From NCBI GenBank assembly GCA_964533735.1, contig CAZHMD010000005.1:99015-163014 (forward strand): DNA of 64,000 nucleotides, in the 5' to 3' direction. Shown piece by piece: positions 9,139-18,297 of this stretch. The notes under the pieces were generated by a model. That model had not been told where the DNA came from, did no database searches, and saw only the letters and a list, made by a program, of their open reading frames with translations. Numbering within the stretch: the stretch's first letter is position 1; every line of letters begins with the position of its first letter. The translations under genes and the position numbers were made by a program. Source of the DNA: UBA6107 sp964533735 (GTDB lineage Bacteria; Chloroflexota; Anaerolineae; Anaerolineales; Anaerolineaceae).

Positions 9139-10942
9139 CAGTAATCTCCTTCTCCAACTCGACCTCGATCTGGGTCTGAATGTTGAAGATTTCCTGGTAA
9201 ATGCCTTTTTCAGATGCAAGCCTTCTGTGCGTTCCTTTTTGGATGATCTTGCCTTGGTCCATGACCAGGATCAGATCAGCATCGGTGATGCTCTGAATGC
9301 GGTGTGCAATAATAAAAGTTGTGCGGTCAACCATCAGATTCTGGAGGGCTTCGCGAATTTCCGCCTCGGTTTCAGTATCTACAGACGAGGTCGAATCATC
9401 CAGGATGAGGATGCGGGGATTCTTGAGGATCGTGCGGGCGATCGTGACGCGCTGCTTTTGTCCGCCGGACAGCGTTACACCGCGTTCACCAACAAGAGTT
9501 TTATAACCGTCCTGGAAGGTAAGGATCACATCATGGATGGCGGCAGCGCGGGCGGCAGCTTCAACTTCTTCATCGCTGACCTCCCGTCCGACTCCGTAAG
9601 TAATGTTTTCCCTGATCGTCCGGGAGAAAAGAAATGGTTCCTGCTCAACGATGCCAATTTGCTGTCTGAGATATTTACGCGGGTAGCGATGTAACTCGAC
9701 ACCGTCCAATAAAATCTTTCCGCTAGTATATTCATAAAAACGAGGAAGAAGATTTACCAGTGTTGATTTACCGGAACCGGTCGAGCCTAAGAGGGCAATT
9801 ACCTGGCCAGGTTTTACAGTGAAAGATATATCTTGTAACGTGTGATCACCAGTTTCATATTCAAACCCTACATTTTCAAAGGTTATTTCACCATGCACAT
9901 TCCCTGAGGGTAAATAGTCACCCTGGTCTAGCGGCTCCCTGGATTCTTTGATGATGTCCATCACGCGACCATAGGAGACCAATCCAGTGGAAGTTTGAAC
10001 GATTACCCTTCCTAGATTGCGTAACGGATAGATTATGTAAACGACCATGCCGGCATAGGCCAGGTAGGTTCCCACTGAGATATCGCCATTAATGGCCATA
10101 AGTGCGCCTACCAGGTATCCTGCCAGCATTTGAGCACCGCAGAGGATATCTGAAAGAGGCCAGAAGAGTGAATGCATGATGATCAGCTTCTTGCCGCGGA
10201 CGTACTTTTCGAGATTGTCTTTCTCGAATTTTTCCATCTCAAAAGATTGCCGTGAGAAAGCTTTAACCACGCGAACACCAGCAAGGTTCTCCTGTAAACG
10301 GGTGGATAAGGTGGCTTCCTGTTCCTGGTAGGCTTCGTAACTCTTGCTCACCTTTTTGAATAGAACGATTGAAACTACGAGAACAAATGGGATAACTATG
10401 ATCGAGATCAACGCCAACTTAACATTGAGGTTTAATAACGCCACAAAATTGATAATGAACAGGAGCAGAATCCTGCCAACGTTGATGGCTTGATCGGAGA
10501 AGAAGCGGCGCAATGCATCCACGTCAGATGTGGACCTCTCTATCAGGTCCCCTGTAGGCGTTTTTGAGTGGTATGTGAACGAAAGATGCTGAATATGGTT
10601 ATAGAGGTAATTTCTGAGCCTCCTGGTGACCCCTTCAGCCGTCTGGGAGGAAAGTACACCACTGAGGAAGGTAAACCCACCTTCCAACGCCGCCAATCCA
10701 AGAAATGCCAATGCCAGCACTGGCAGGGATACCGTTTGGGTGTCCTGAACAAAGTAGGTATCCACAAAAAACCGCAGGAGCATGAAGGTTAGCGTCTTGG
10801 CTGCAGCAGAAATGCCAAGACTGATCACTGCACCCGTGTATCTCAAGCGGAATCCAGTGATCATACGCCACAAGCCCACCAAGCGGTTTTTGGTTATGGT
10901 CTTTTGCAGGTCAAATTCTAAAATTTGAGATGGTGTTTTCAA
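9128..10942 (-). CDS. ABC exporter half-transporter, degenerate Walker B subunit
   Basis: 604 aa. A type-1 exporter TM domain is followed by an NBD with Walker A GSTGSGKST, signature LSGGQKQR and Walker B ILILDDS. The catalytic Glu is replaced by Asp. This is the hallmark of the non-hydrolytic site in heterodimeric exporters: the Asp subunit pairs with the deviant LSVGQ signature of the neighbour. It is the first gene of a two-gene operon on the minus strand, and its stop overlaps the start of the second subunit. The regulator is unknown. Confidence 0.92.
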   Translation of the reverse strand: MKTPSQILEFDLQKTITKNRLVGLWRMITGFRLRYTGAVISLGISAAAKTLTFMLLRFFVDTYFVQDTQTVSLPVLALAFLGLAALEGGFTFLSGVLSSQTAEGVTRRLRNYLYNHIQHLSFTYHSKTPTGDLIERSTSDVDALRRFFSDQAINVGRILLLFIINFVALLNLNVKLALISIIVIPFVLVVSIVLFKKVSKSYEAYQEQEATLSTRLQENLAGVRVVKAFSRQSFEMEKFEKDNLEKYVRGKKLIIMHSLFWPLSDILCGAQMLAGYLVGALMAINGDISVGTYLAYAGMVVYIIYPLRNLGRVIVQTSTGLVSYGRVMDIIKESREPLDQGDYLPSGNVHGEITFENVGFEYETGDHTLQDISFTVKPGQVIALLGSTGSGKSTLVNLLPRFYEYTSGKILLDGVELHRYPRKYLRQQIGIVEQEPFLFSRTIRENITYGVGREVSDEEVEAAARAAAIHDVILTFQDGYKTLVGERGVTLSGGQKQRVTIARTILKNPRILILDDSTSSVDTETEAEIREALQNLMVDRTTFIIAHRIQSITDADLILVMDQGKIIQKGTHRRLASEKGIYQEIFNIQTQIEVELEKEITDAG

Positions 10943-11067
10943 GCGACAACCTCATAATGATGGCAAAACCTATTTATTATAAACGGACTTAGGTAAAAAT
11001 ACGCGTTAAAACCTATCCCAATGAACAAATAGCTGGAGGTACGGTAAGGGAAGCCCCAGTAACGAGT

Positions 11068-11877
11068 TCAAAGCGCTGGCTGGCAGGATGGACAGATAAA
11101 TGAACTGGTGGAACCCGTTTTAATTTTTTGGATTGGTGTCTGACAAACAGGGCAGGGAGTACCTTCACGGTAACCGATGAGGATATCCTCCATAGTAAAT
11201 CCACCTTTTTCTCCATTGAGGTCTTTCTCATAAAACGCCCCCCCTTTCTCTAGGCTCGGGATCAATCCTTGCCGGACAGCCTGGTAAAGCCGGAAAACAT
11301 CGTTTTCGTCCAATGTGCTTAACGGTCGATTCGGGTGAATTTTGGCAAGGAAAAGGATGTCGTGAATGTAAGCGTTGCCAATGCCAGCTACGTTTGATTG
11401 ATCCAAGAGGAATGCCTTAATACGCCCCTTTTTGCCAGAAAGGGCAGTCTGAAATTCTGCAAAGGAAAGGTCCAGAACGTTTGCTCCAAGCTTACTGGTC
11501 ATCGGATGCTGCAGAATTCCTTCAGTCGTGCAGAAATGAACATATCCGAACCACCAAAAGTTGATGGTAAGGCATGAACCATCTGAAAAATCAATTATCA
11601 AGCGGTATTTCTCAGGAAGGTGAGCGCGATCTGTAAGAAGCAGATCTCCCCCCATACCCAGGTTAATCAATAACCAACCAGAACTGATCTTAACTTTTAA
11701 CCATTTGCCGCGATAAGTGGAATCGAGAATGGTCGAGTTGATCAGATATGTACTGAATTCCTCTGGGGGGATATTTAAGCATCTCGGTTGCAACACTTCC
11801 ACACCCCGGATTTTCTTCCCAACCAGCAACAACTTGATTTCTTTGGCTCGAGATGCGATTTCCGGCAATTCAGGCAT
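11068..11877 (-). CDS. Fpg/Nei-family DNA glycosylase
   Basis: 269 aa. It starts MPELPE, so Pro2 and Glu3, the catalytic residues of formamidopyrimidine-DNA glycosylases, are present, as is Lys58 (STYRGKWLKV). The H2TH region reads VAGIGNAYIHDILFLAKIHP. The C-terminal zinc finger is CPVCQ...CPSCQ. The Arg five residues before the third Cys of Escherichia coli Fpg, which contacts the DNA backbone, is a Thr here, so substrate range may differ from classic MutM. It should excise oxidised purines or pyrimidines in base excision repair. It is divergent from the ATPase gene at 11981. Confidence 0.88.
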   Translation of the reverse strand: MPELPEIASRAKEIKLLLVGKKIRGVEVLQPRCLNIPPEEFSTYLINSTILDSTYRGKWLKVKISSGWLLINLGMGGDLLLTDRAHLPEKYRLIIDFSDGSCLTINFWWFGYVHFCTTEGILQHPMTSKLGANVLDLSFAEFQTALSGKKGRIKAFLLDQSNVAGIGNAYIHDILFLAKIHPNRPLSTLDENDVFRLYQAVRQGLIPSLEKGGAFYEKDLNGEKGGFTMEDILIGYREGTPCPVCQTPIQKIKTGSTSSFICPSCQPAL

Positions 11878-11916
11878 ATCTTCCTCCAGAATAATGCGTC
11901 AAATTATCGTAAACAC

Positions 11917-11946
11917 TTGCATTCTTAATCCATTATGTTCTATAAT
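11917..11946 (+). promoter_or_regulatory. Sigma-70-type promoter for the UgpC-like gene
   Basis: TTGCAT (11917-11922) and TATAAT (11941-11946) with an 18-bp spacer, 35 nt before the start at 11981 and just upstream of the divergent fpg-like gene. Confidence 0.65.
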
Positions 11947-11980
11947 TATGTCACTATATTCGTTCCGAGAGGAGGAAAAA

Positions 11981-13096
11981 ATGGCAAGTGTAACTTTTGA
12001 ACATGTCGTCAAGAAATTTGGTGATTTCACAGCGATCGCGGATTTGGACATTATGATCCAGGATAAAGAGTTTCTGGTACTGGTTGGTCCATCCGGTTGT
12101 GGAAAAACCACTGCTTTACGCTGCCTGGCAGGTCTTGAAGAAGTGACCTCCGGCAGGATCATGATCGCGGACAAGGTGGTAAATGATATCGCACCCAAAG
12201 ATCGTGATATCGCCATGGTGTTCCAATCTTACGCTCTATATCCGCACATGACCGTCTTTGATAATATGGCGTTTGGCTTGAAATTACGCCACTTACCCAA
12301 AGCGACCATTCAAAAACGCGTGGAAGAGTCAGCTAAGATCCTGGGCATTGAAGCACTCATGAAGAGGAAACCGCGTGAATTATCTGGTGGACAGAGGCAA
12401 CGTGTTGCACTCGGCCGTGCGATCGTTCGCGAACCAAAAGTTTTCCTCCTGGATGAGCCATTATCCAACCTGGATGCCAAATTGAGGGTACAAACCCGTG
12501 CTGAGATCAGCAAATTGCATCACAATTTGGGCACCACATTTGTTTATGTTACCCATGATCAGACCGAAGCCATGACGATGGCTTCAAGAATTGCTGTTAT
12601 GAACAAGGGTATCCTGCAGCAGCTGGATACACCTCAAAACCTATATGATAAACCCAACAACCTGTTCGTGGCGGGTTTTATCGGCACTCCCGCGATGAAC
12701 TTCTTTAAGGTAAAGCTGGAAAAAGACGGTGAAGCGCTGTATGCAGTCAACGCGGAATTAAAAGTGAAACTCCCGCCAGCCAAAGTCGAAAAATTGCAGA
12801 AACTGGTTGGCAGGGAAGTCATTTTGGGTATCCGCCCAGATGACATTCACAATCCGGACTTTTCACCGTCCAACATCCATGGTGAAAAGGTTGACGCCAA
12901 GGTGGAAGTGACCGAGTTGATGGGCAATGAAATCCTCATCTACCTGACGACCGGCTCACAGAACACGATCGTTGCCCGTGTTGATCCCCGCTCTCGTTAC
13001 GCTTTTGGAGACAAGGTCCAGGTGTTATTCAATATGGATAACAGCCATATCTTTGATCCGGGTGAGGACGCTGAAAATCCTGTTGCAGTCCGATAA
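11981..13096 (+). CDS. UgpC/MalK-type sugar ABC transporter ATPase
   Basis: 371 aa from ATG 11981, which has a strong GGAGG site; the frame is open upstream but without family similarity. The NBD has Walker A GPSGCGKTT, the Q-loop in MVFQSYALYPHMTVFDN, signature LSGGQRQRVALGRAI, Walker B VFLLDEP and the H-switch in YVTHDQTEA. It is followed by a TOBE/MalK-type C-terminal domain (about 240-371). Such ATPases energise one or several carbohydrate uptake systems. No permease or binding protein is adjacent, so it probably serves transporters encoded elsewhere, as known for MsmK-like shared ATPases (inference). Confidence 0.93.
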   Translation: MASVTFEHVVKKFGDFTAIADLDIMIQDKEFLVLVGPSGCGKTTALRCLAGLEEVTSGRIMIADKVVNDIAPKDRDIAMVFQSYALYPHMTVFDNMAFGLKLRHLPKATIQKRVEESAKILGIEALMKRKPRELSGGQRQRVALGRAIVREPKVFLLDEPLSNLDAKLRVQTRAEISKLHHNLGTTFVYVTHDQTEAMTMASRIAVMNKGILQQLDTPQNLYDKPNNLFVAGFIGTPAMNFFKVKLEKDGEALYAVNAELKVKLPPAKVEKLQKLVGREVILGIRPDDIHNPDFSPSNIHGEKVDAKVEVTELMGNEILIYLTTGSQNTIVARVDPRSRYAFGDKVQVLFNMDNSHIFDPGEDAENPVAVR

Positions 13097-13115
13097 GGAT
13101 TATCAAGTTACAATT

Positions 13116-13143
13116 TGTAGCGCAAGAGCGATCTTGCGCTACA
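13116..13143 (+). terminator. Hairpin terminator after the ATPase gene
   Basis: A 12-bp perfect stem (arms 13116-13127 and 13132-13143, 4-nt loop GCGA) 20 nt after the stop codon. The following T-run is short (ATTTATG), so termination may be partial, allowing read-through into the phosphoglycerate mutase gene. Confidence 0.65.
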
Positions 13144-13174
13144 TTTATGAAAAAAGTAGAGCAATGGAGTGGAT

Positions 13175-13921
13175 ATGTATAAGGTAGTTTTATTGAGACA
13201 TGGTGAAAGCGATTGGAATAAACAAAACCGTTTCACCGGCTGGACAGATGTAGATCTTACGGAGAAAGGCATTGAAGAAGCAAAATTCGCTGGAAAATTG
13301 ATGAAAGAAGCGGGTTTTGCATTTGATATTGCGTTTACATCTGTACTAAAGCGTGCCATCCGAACCTTGTGGCTGGCTTTGGATGAAATGGATTTGATGT
13401 GGATCCCGGTAATCAATACCTGGCGTTTGAATGAACGGCACTACGGTGCTCTACAGGGATTGAATAAAGCTGAGACAGCAGCGAAGTTCGGGGATGCCCA
13501 GGTGCTTATCTGGCGGCGCAGCTATGATATTCAACCACCCTCTCTCACGACCGAGGATGAAAGATATCCCGGGAACGATCCACGCTATGCAAGTCTGACA
13601 TCGGCTGAACTTCCGCTGACGGAGTGCCTGAAAGACACTGTAGCCCGGTTCCTGCCATTCTGGCACAATGATGCTGTTCCGGCCATAAAATCAGGCAAAC
13701 AGGTGATCATTGCAGCGCACGGCAACAGTATTCGCGCACTGGTGAAGTACCTGGATAACGTCCCTGAGAGTGAAATCGTTGAGCTGAATATCCCAACCGG
13801 TGTTCCCCTGGTATATGAACTCGATAAAGATCTGAAACCGATCAAACATTACTACCTGGGAGACCCGGAGGAAGCCAGGAAAAAGGCTGAGGCTGTGGCG
13901 AACCAGGCAAAAATGAAATAA
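13175..13921 (+). CDS. gpmA: 2,3-bisphosphoglycerate-dependent phosphoglycerate mutase
   Basis: 248 aa, the normal length for the family. The start chosen is ATG 13175, with a GGAG at 13166-13169; a GTG two codons earlier is less likely. The phosphohistidine motif is LLRHGESDWN near the N-terminus, followed by NRFTGWTDVDLTEKG. NERHYGALQGLNK and the second catalytic His in AAHGNSIRAL are present. The enzyme interconverts 3- and 2-phosphoglycerate in glycolysis and gluconeogenesis in the cytoplasm. A terminator follows immediately. Confidence 0.95.
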   Translation: MYKVVLLRHGESDWNKQNRFTGWTDVDLTEKGIEEAKFAGKLMKEAGFAFDIAFTSVLKRAIRTLWLALDEMDLMWIPVINTWRLNERHYGALQGLNKAETAAKFGDAQVLIWRRSYDIQPPSLTTEDERYPGNDPRYASLTSAELPLTECLKDTVARFLPFWHNDAVPAIKSGKQVIIAAHGNSIRALVKYLDNVPESEIVELNIPTGVPLVYELDKDLKPIKHYYLGDPEEARKKAEAVANQAKMK

Positions 13922-13925
13922 GAAA

Positions 13926-13948
13926 AACGGCGGAGATTCTCCGCCGTT
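13926..13948. terminator. Bidirectional terminator of gpmA and the convergent gene
   Basis: A 10-bp GC-rich perfect stem (13926-13935 and 13939-13948, 3-nt loop) followed on the plus strand by TACTTTTTAT and on the minus strand by TTTTTCT. It overlaps the stop codon of the gene ending at 13947. Confidence 0.88.
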
Positions 13949-14618
13949 ACTTTTTATAACGAAAGTAGAGTTTGGGAATAACAAGAGCGGTAATAAGTGC
14001 TCCAATTACAGTGATTATTCCCATTAATAAGAAACCATCAGACCAAAGTTTAATGGGAAGCAAACGGATCAACGTGTCGTCTGCATAAAACAGCCATGTG
14101 TCGCCGGTAAAGAAAATGCGGTGAAACTGAGTAAAAAGTGCATCAAAATTAATGAGCGTACCCGCTAAGATTAATCCAATTAACCCAAAGGTCAGCCATC
14201 CCCCAGTAGCAACGGCTTTCACAAATTGAGGCAGCAAATTTGTCCGCCATGCGATTAGGATCAACAAAATAAAGAGGATTAACGCACCATACCAGACTTT
14301 CAGCGCTGCCTGAACCAGGAGTTTCACATCATCCATGTGACTGAGCTCGCGTTCGTTGTAAATTGGCGTTCCGTCATCAAGTTTCAGGTCTGCAAGGTAT
14401 TCGATCCCCTTGGAATTAAACAAATAAACGATGGTTTGGGTTCCCCAATGCATGCGCTCATTAGTTGAAAAACCGTATTCATCGGGTGGAAAATTTTTAA
14501 GTCCATATTCATGGGCAAGGAACTCAGGCGTAAAGAGGACGCGGATGGAGGTAAGAACCAGTATTAATGGGATTAATATGGTGATTAGTAATGAGGGCAG
14601 CCATAACCATTTTTTCAT
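13947..14618 (-). CDS. DUF1461/TIGR01906-family membrane protein
   Basis: 223 aa with four or five TM segments. The family pattern is recognisable: YNERELSHMDDVK in the outer loop and NFDALFTQFHRIFFTGDTW in the second half, followed by RLLPIKLWSDGFLLMG. The family is common in Gram-positive and Chloroflexota genomes, with no established function. Its start overlaps the stop of the upstream spermidine-synthase-like gene by 4 nt, so the two are translationally coupled. Confidence 0.82.
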   Translation of the reverse strand: MKKWLWLPSLLITILIPLILVLTSIRVLFTPEFLAHEYGLKNFPPDEYGFSTNERMHWGTQTIVYLFNSKGIEYLADLKLDDGTPIYNERELSHMDDVKLLVQAALKVWYGALILFILLILIAWRTNLLPQFVKAVATGGWLTFGLIGLILAGTLINFDALFTQFHRIFFTGDTWLFYADDTLIRLLPIKLWSDGFLLMGIITVIGALITALVIPKLYFRYKK

Positions 14619-16168
14619 TGTAAGTTATCCACCTGGTCAGTTAAGAGAAAATGCAGCACCATCGAATTGGTAATTCCTTCTATTGGCGCAAGGTCGTCTG
14701 TGAAAACGATCGACGGCGCAGGGGTTTCCTGCAAACCGGCATACGTGGCTGCCATCACTTCCAGGAGCAAAGGATGGCTGGCTTGTGATTGGTAAAGGTG
14801 CAGATAATTATCAGTAAAATTTGTGATGGTCGTGGGTTGATTTGTGGCGAAGAGCAGGGAGTTAAAAGAGCCAGACAGGTCTGTAATGTACACGGCAGGG
14901 AAAACCTGTTTCATGGTGGAGTAGAGCGCGTCCACCAGTCTCCGGTCTTCCGGAGCGCGCCCAACGTTGATTACCACCACGCCGTCTTCAGACAGATGTT
15001 CCTGCAGGGTGGTAAAAAATTCCACGGTGGTCATATGCCAGGGGATATACGGCGGTCGGTAGGCGTCAACGCTGATGATATCGTAGTGTTCTGTGCTGTT
15101 CTTGATTGCCCAGCGGCCATCCTGAATGATGATGTTTACCTCATCAGAATCGAGAGCAAAATACTTTTTTCCTACCTCAACAATCTTTGGGTCGATCTCA
15201 ATGCCATCAATTTCTGCATTGGGAAACACCACGCGGGCTTCGCGCGCAGTGGTTCCTGCTGCCAGCCCGACAATGGCGATATGTTTAATACCTTCTGGGT
15301 TAACTGGCGAAGGATTGAAAAATGGGGCAGAGAGTACCTGTTCCCATGGTCCATTGAAATTTAATTGATCCGGTTTGTAAATGGAATGTACTCCCTGACC
15401 TTCGTTCAGCCGCAATAGCGTGTAGCCATTTTCCTCGATCACCTGGATATAGTTGTAACTTGATTCTGTTTCATAGACCTGACCCTGGGTGAGTTTATCT
15501 CCGCCTCGCACACCAACAATAAACAAACCGATGATAACTAGAAGCATCCAGGCATACCGCAGGAAACCTTTCCACCCGCCGCTAAGGAACAACCCCACAA
15601 GGGCGAATACCAAAAGGAGTAAGGAGAGCACCAGGAAGGTGCGATAAGTTCCGATTGCGGGGACCAACACCAGAACAGGCAAGAAAGTGCCGATAAAGGA
15701 TCCTAGGGTGGAAATGGCGTAGATCCTGCCGCTAACCTTGCCGGCTTGTTCTTTATCCGTAATGGATAGCCGAATTGCGAACGGTGATGCTGTGCCGATC
15801 AGGGTGACCGGTATGATAAACAGGATCATCACAACAGTAAATGAACCAAAGAGAACTCCAAGGGCGAGATTATCAAATGCCTGGCTGGCGATGCGTAAAA
15901 TTGGACGGGAAGCAATCGGAATCAACCCAATCGCCAGGGCTGCCCATGAAAGGATTTTGAACAAGGTATCGTATTTTGGCGAACGATCTGCCCAACTGCC
16001 GCCTATGAAATATCCCAGGGTGAGATAGATGAGAATTAGGCCGACGATACTTGCCCAGACAAGATTGCTGGTACCGAAATAATTACCCAACAATCGGGAT
16101 GCGGCAAATTCAACAGCCAGAGAAACGAGCCCGGAGATGAACACGACCACAAGCAAGTATTTTTTCAT
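14615..16168 (-). CDS. Fused membrane / spermidine synthase-like protein
   Basis: 517 aa. The N-terminal half has six or seven TM segments, beginning with SLAVEFAASRLLGNYFGTSN. The C-terminal half (about 230-480) is a Rossmann-type spermine/spermidine synthase domain: IAIVGLAAGTTAREA, GIEIDPKIVEV, IIQDGRWAI and ISVDAYRPPYIPWHMTT. These fusions are annotated as fused MFS/spermidine synthase. Whether they make polyamines or methylate or alkylate another substrate is unproven; the canonical GGGDG motif is altered to GLAAGT. First gene of a two-gene operon with 13947-14618. Confidence 0.85.
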   Translation of the reverse strand: MKKYLLVVVFISGLVSLAVEFAASRLLGNYFGTSNLVWASIVGLILIYLTLGYFIGGSWADRSPKYDTLFKILSWAALAIGLIPIASRPILRIASQAFDNLALGVLFGSFTVVMILFIIPVTLIGTASPFAIRLSITDKEQAGKVSGRIYAISTLGSFIGTFLPVLVLVPAIGTYRTFLVLSLLLLVFALVGLFLSGGWKGFLRYAWMLLVIIGLFIVGVRGGDKLTQGQVYETESSYNYIQVIEENGYTLLRLNEGQGVHSIYKPDQLNFNGPWEQVLSAPFFNPSPVNPEGIKHIAIVGLAAGTTAREARVVFPNAEIDGIEIDPKIVEVGKKYFALDSDEVNIIIQDGRWAIKNSTEHYDIISVDAYRPPYIPWHMTTVEFFTTLQEHLSEDGVVVINVGRAPEDRRLVDALYSTMKQVFPAVYITDLSGSFNSLLFATNQPTTITNFTDNYLHLYQSQASHPLLLEVMAATYAGLQETPAPSIVFTDDLAPIEGITNSMVLHFLLTDQVDNLQ

Positions 16169-16245
16169 TCAGAAAATTATACCTTAGTGGAGAAATCAGG
16201 CGCAGGAATCCTGCGGGTTGTATAATCATTTTGTGTGGAGGGTCT

Positions 16246-17856
16246 ATGTTACTGCTGAGTGTTGAAAAGATGAAGGAACTGGAAAAACAAGCAGATGCGC
16301 AAGGGTTTTCTTATGTTGAAATGATTAAATCTGCCGGTGGCGGCTTGGCAGCGATCATAGACCAGCGCTGGCAATCCCTGGATAAAAAACTCATCACCGC
16401 TCTCGTGGGCGGGGGGAAGAATGGCGCGGATTCATTGATCGCACTGGTGAAATTACAGCAATCCGGATGGCAAACAAGGGCTGTGTTACTTGATGCAGGT
16501 GAGCAACTCGACTGGGTGATGCGTGACGTCAACAGTGCAGGCTGTGAAGTTTTGTCATTCGACGAGGATCACAAGAGAGTTAGTGAAGCCTTAAAAGAAT
16601 CCACTCTCGTGTTGGATGGCATCCTGGGCACTGGATTTAAACCTCCAATGTACGAGAAACTGGTAGAGAAAATGAAATTCCTTAACGCGCATTGCAGCGA
16701 GAAAACGATCATCGCCGTGGATTGTCCCTCTGGTGTGGATTGTTCCACTGGAGCGATTGCACCGAACACCATGAAAGCGACTCTGACAGTGTGCATGGAA
16801 GCAGTAAAGGTTGGGCTGGTGAAGTTCCCGGCGTTTGGATATGTGGGGGAACTTGTGTGCGTTGATGTTGGCATAATGAAAAGACTGCGTTTGAAATCGG
16901 GTAAAGATGATTTTGTCCTTGACGATTCAATTACTCGAAGTTTTTTACCGGAAAGAGAAAGGGATTCTCATAAAGGATCCTTCGGTACGGTGCTCGTGTG
17001 CGGAGGAAGTGTAAATTATCCGGGAGCGCCAGTAATCTCCGCCAGAAGTGCGTATCAAATAGGGGCAGGGTTGGTAAAGACAGCTGTGCCGGAAAGAATC
17101 TACGATGCAGTGGTAGGCAGCTGCCTCGAATCCACCTGGGTATTATTGGATGAGGAGAATGGGGTTATCGCAGAATCCGCAATAAGAATTATCACTAAAG
17201 AAATCTCGCAGGTTGATTGTATGGCGTTAGGTCCAGGGATAAGCCGTGAAGAGACAACCCTGCGCTTTATCCATGGATTATTGGATACCTCCAGAGATCA
17301 AAACAAGACCAAGAAAATTGGGCTGATCCCTTCAGATATCGCCCTCTCACCCGGATCAATTACCAGCTTGCCACCAGTTGTTATTGATGCAGATGGATTA
17401 AGATTACTTGCGAAAATTAACGATTGGAAGAAGATATTGGAAGGCAAGGCAGTGGTTCTCACACCTCATCCAGGCGAAATGAGCGTTTTAACCGGGTTAA
17501 CTGTTGAGGAAATTCAGAACGACCGCATTGAGATTTGCAGGAAATTTGCTAATGAATGGCAGCAATGTGTGGTGTTAAAAGGCGCATTAACTGTTGTGGC
17601 GTCTCCTAACAATCAGGTTGCAATTTGTCCGGTGGCAACTTCAGCCCTGGCGAAAGCCGGCAGCGGGGACGTGCTAACCGGGTTGATCGCGGGCTTAGTT
17701 GCACAAGGAACAGGATTGTACGAGGCTGCAACTGCCGGAGTCTGGATTCATGCGAATGCCGGTCTACTCGCAGCGATAAAAGTTGGCAGCGAGCGCTGCG
17801 TGATGCTGAACGATCTGCTAGAGGCAATTCCAGAGGTTATGAATCGATTAAAATAG
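16246..17856 (+). CDS. nnr: Bifunctional NAD(P)H-hydrate epimerase / dehydratase
   Basis: 536 aa from ATG 16246 (GGAGGG site at 16237-16242; -10 TATAAT at 16221-16226). The N-terminal YjeF_N epimerase domain (about 1-215) has DGILGTGF. Its nucleotide-binding motif is GGGKNGADS rather than the usual GNNGGDG. The C-terminal YjeF_C/ribokinase-like dehydratase domain (about 225-536) has GSVNYPGAPVISARSAYQIG, VLTPHPGEMSVLTG and KAGSGDVLTGLIAG. The enzyme repairs hydrated NADH and NADPH using ADP (bacterial type). The changed epimerase motif might weaken that half-reaction. Confidence 0.93.
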   Translation: MLLLSVEKMKELEKQADAQGFSYVEMIKSAGGGLAAIIDQRWQSLDKKLITALVGGGKNGADSLIALVKLQQSGWQTRAVLLDAGEQLDWVMRDVNSAGCEVLSFDEDHKRVSEALKESTLVLDGILGTGFKPPMYEKLVEKMKFLNAHCSEKTIIAVDCPSGVDCSTGAIAPNTMKATLTVCMEAVKVGLVKFPAFGYVGELVCVDVGIMKRLRLKSGKDDFVLDDSITRSFLPERERDSHKGSFGTVLVCGGSVNYPGAPVISARSAYQIGAGLVKTAVPERIYDAVVGSCLESTWVLLDEENGVIAESAIRIITKEISQVDCMALGPGISREETTLRFIHGLLDTSRDQNKTKKIGLIPSDIALSPGSITSLPPVVIDADGLRLLAKINDWKKILEGKAVVLTPHPGEMSVLTGLTVEEIQNDRIEICRKFANEWQQCVVLKGALTVVASPNNQVAICPVATSALAKAGSGDVLTGLIAGLVAQGTGLYEAATAGVWIHANAGLLAAIKVGSERCVMLNDLLEAIPEVMNRLK

Positions 17857-17857
17857 A

Positions 17858-17885
17858 ACAACCCTCTCTTTTACAAAAGGGTTGT
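17858..17885. terminator. Hairpin between convergent genes
   Basis: An 8-bp stem (17858-17865 and 17878-17885) between the stop of nnr (17856) and the stop of the minus-strand gene at 17912. The flanking T-runs are weak, so the terminator function is tentative. Confidence 0.5.
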
Positions 17886-17911
17886 CAATTAAGATTTTAG
17901 ATCTTGAAGAA

Positions 17912-18265
17912 CTAGCTCTTGGTCGTCGAGGTTTCGGAACCACCTTCCAAAATCACTGAGCCTTTTTTAAGTGTCTGAGCTGCTTTACCCTGGGCAGTTT
18001 TGATCAAGTCCTGGGCTTTTGAGACAGCTTCTTTTCCAGCTGCTTCTGCTTTTTGGTAAGCTTCTTTACCGGCGGCTTCGGCTTTGTGGTAGGTTTCTTC
18101 AAGGGCGATGACTGATTTATCTTTTAGCTCGATGGTTTTGTCCTTGATGACGCCACGAGTCTCTTCACCAGACTGGGGAGCATACAAAAGAGCAACCACA
18201 GCGCCAACTAACCCACCAACAAGGAAACCAACCAGGAACGAACCATATGAATCTCTATCGGACAT
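17912..18265 (-). CDS. YtxH-like small membrane protein with Ala/Lys repeats
   Basis: 117 aa. A glycine-rich N-terminal TM segment (SFLVGFLVGGLVGAVVALLY) followed by APQSGEETR matches the YtxH family (general-stress / gas-vesicle-like annotation). The remainder is a predicted amphipathic helix with a direct repeat of KAEAAGKEA, like late-embryogenesis-abundant proteins. A structural or stress role is likely but unproven. It is probably cotranscribed with the gene at 18298-18738. Confidence 0.75.
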   Translation of the reverse strand: MSDRDSYGSFLVGFLVGGLVGAVVALLYAPQSGEETRGVIKDKTIELKDKSVIALEETYHKAEAAGKEAYQKAEAAGKEAVSKAQDLIKTAQGKAAQTLKKGSVILEGGSETSTTKS

Positions 18266-18297
18266 TTTTATCTCCTTTCAATAATCGTAAACGCTCA

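Noticed and set aside
11717..11980. Longer N-terminus of the UgpC-like ATPase
   Set aside because: The extra 88 codons have no family similarity and the ATG at 11981 has a strong ribosome site and its own promoter.
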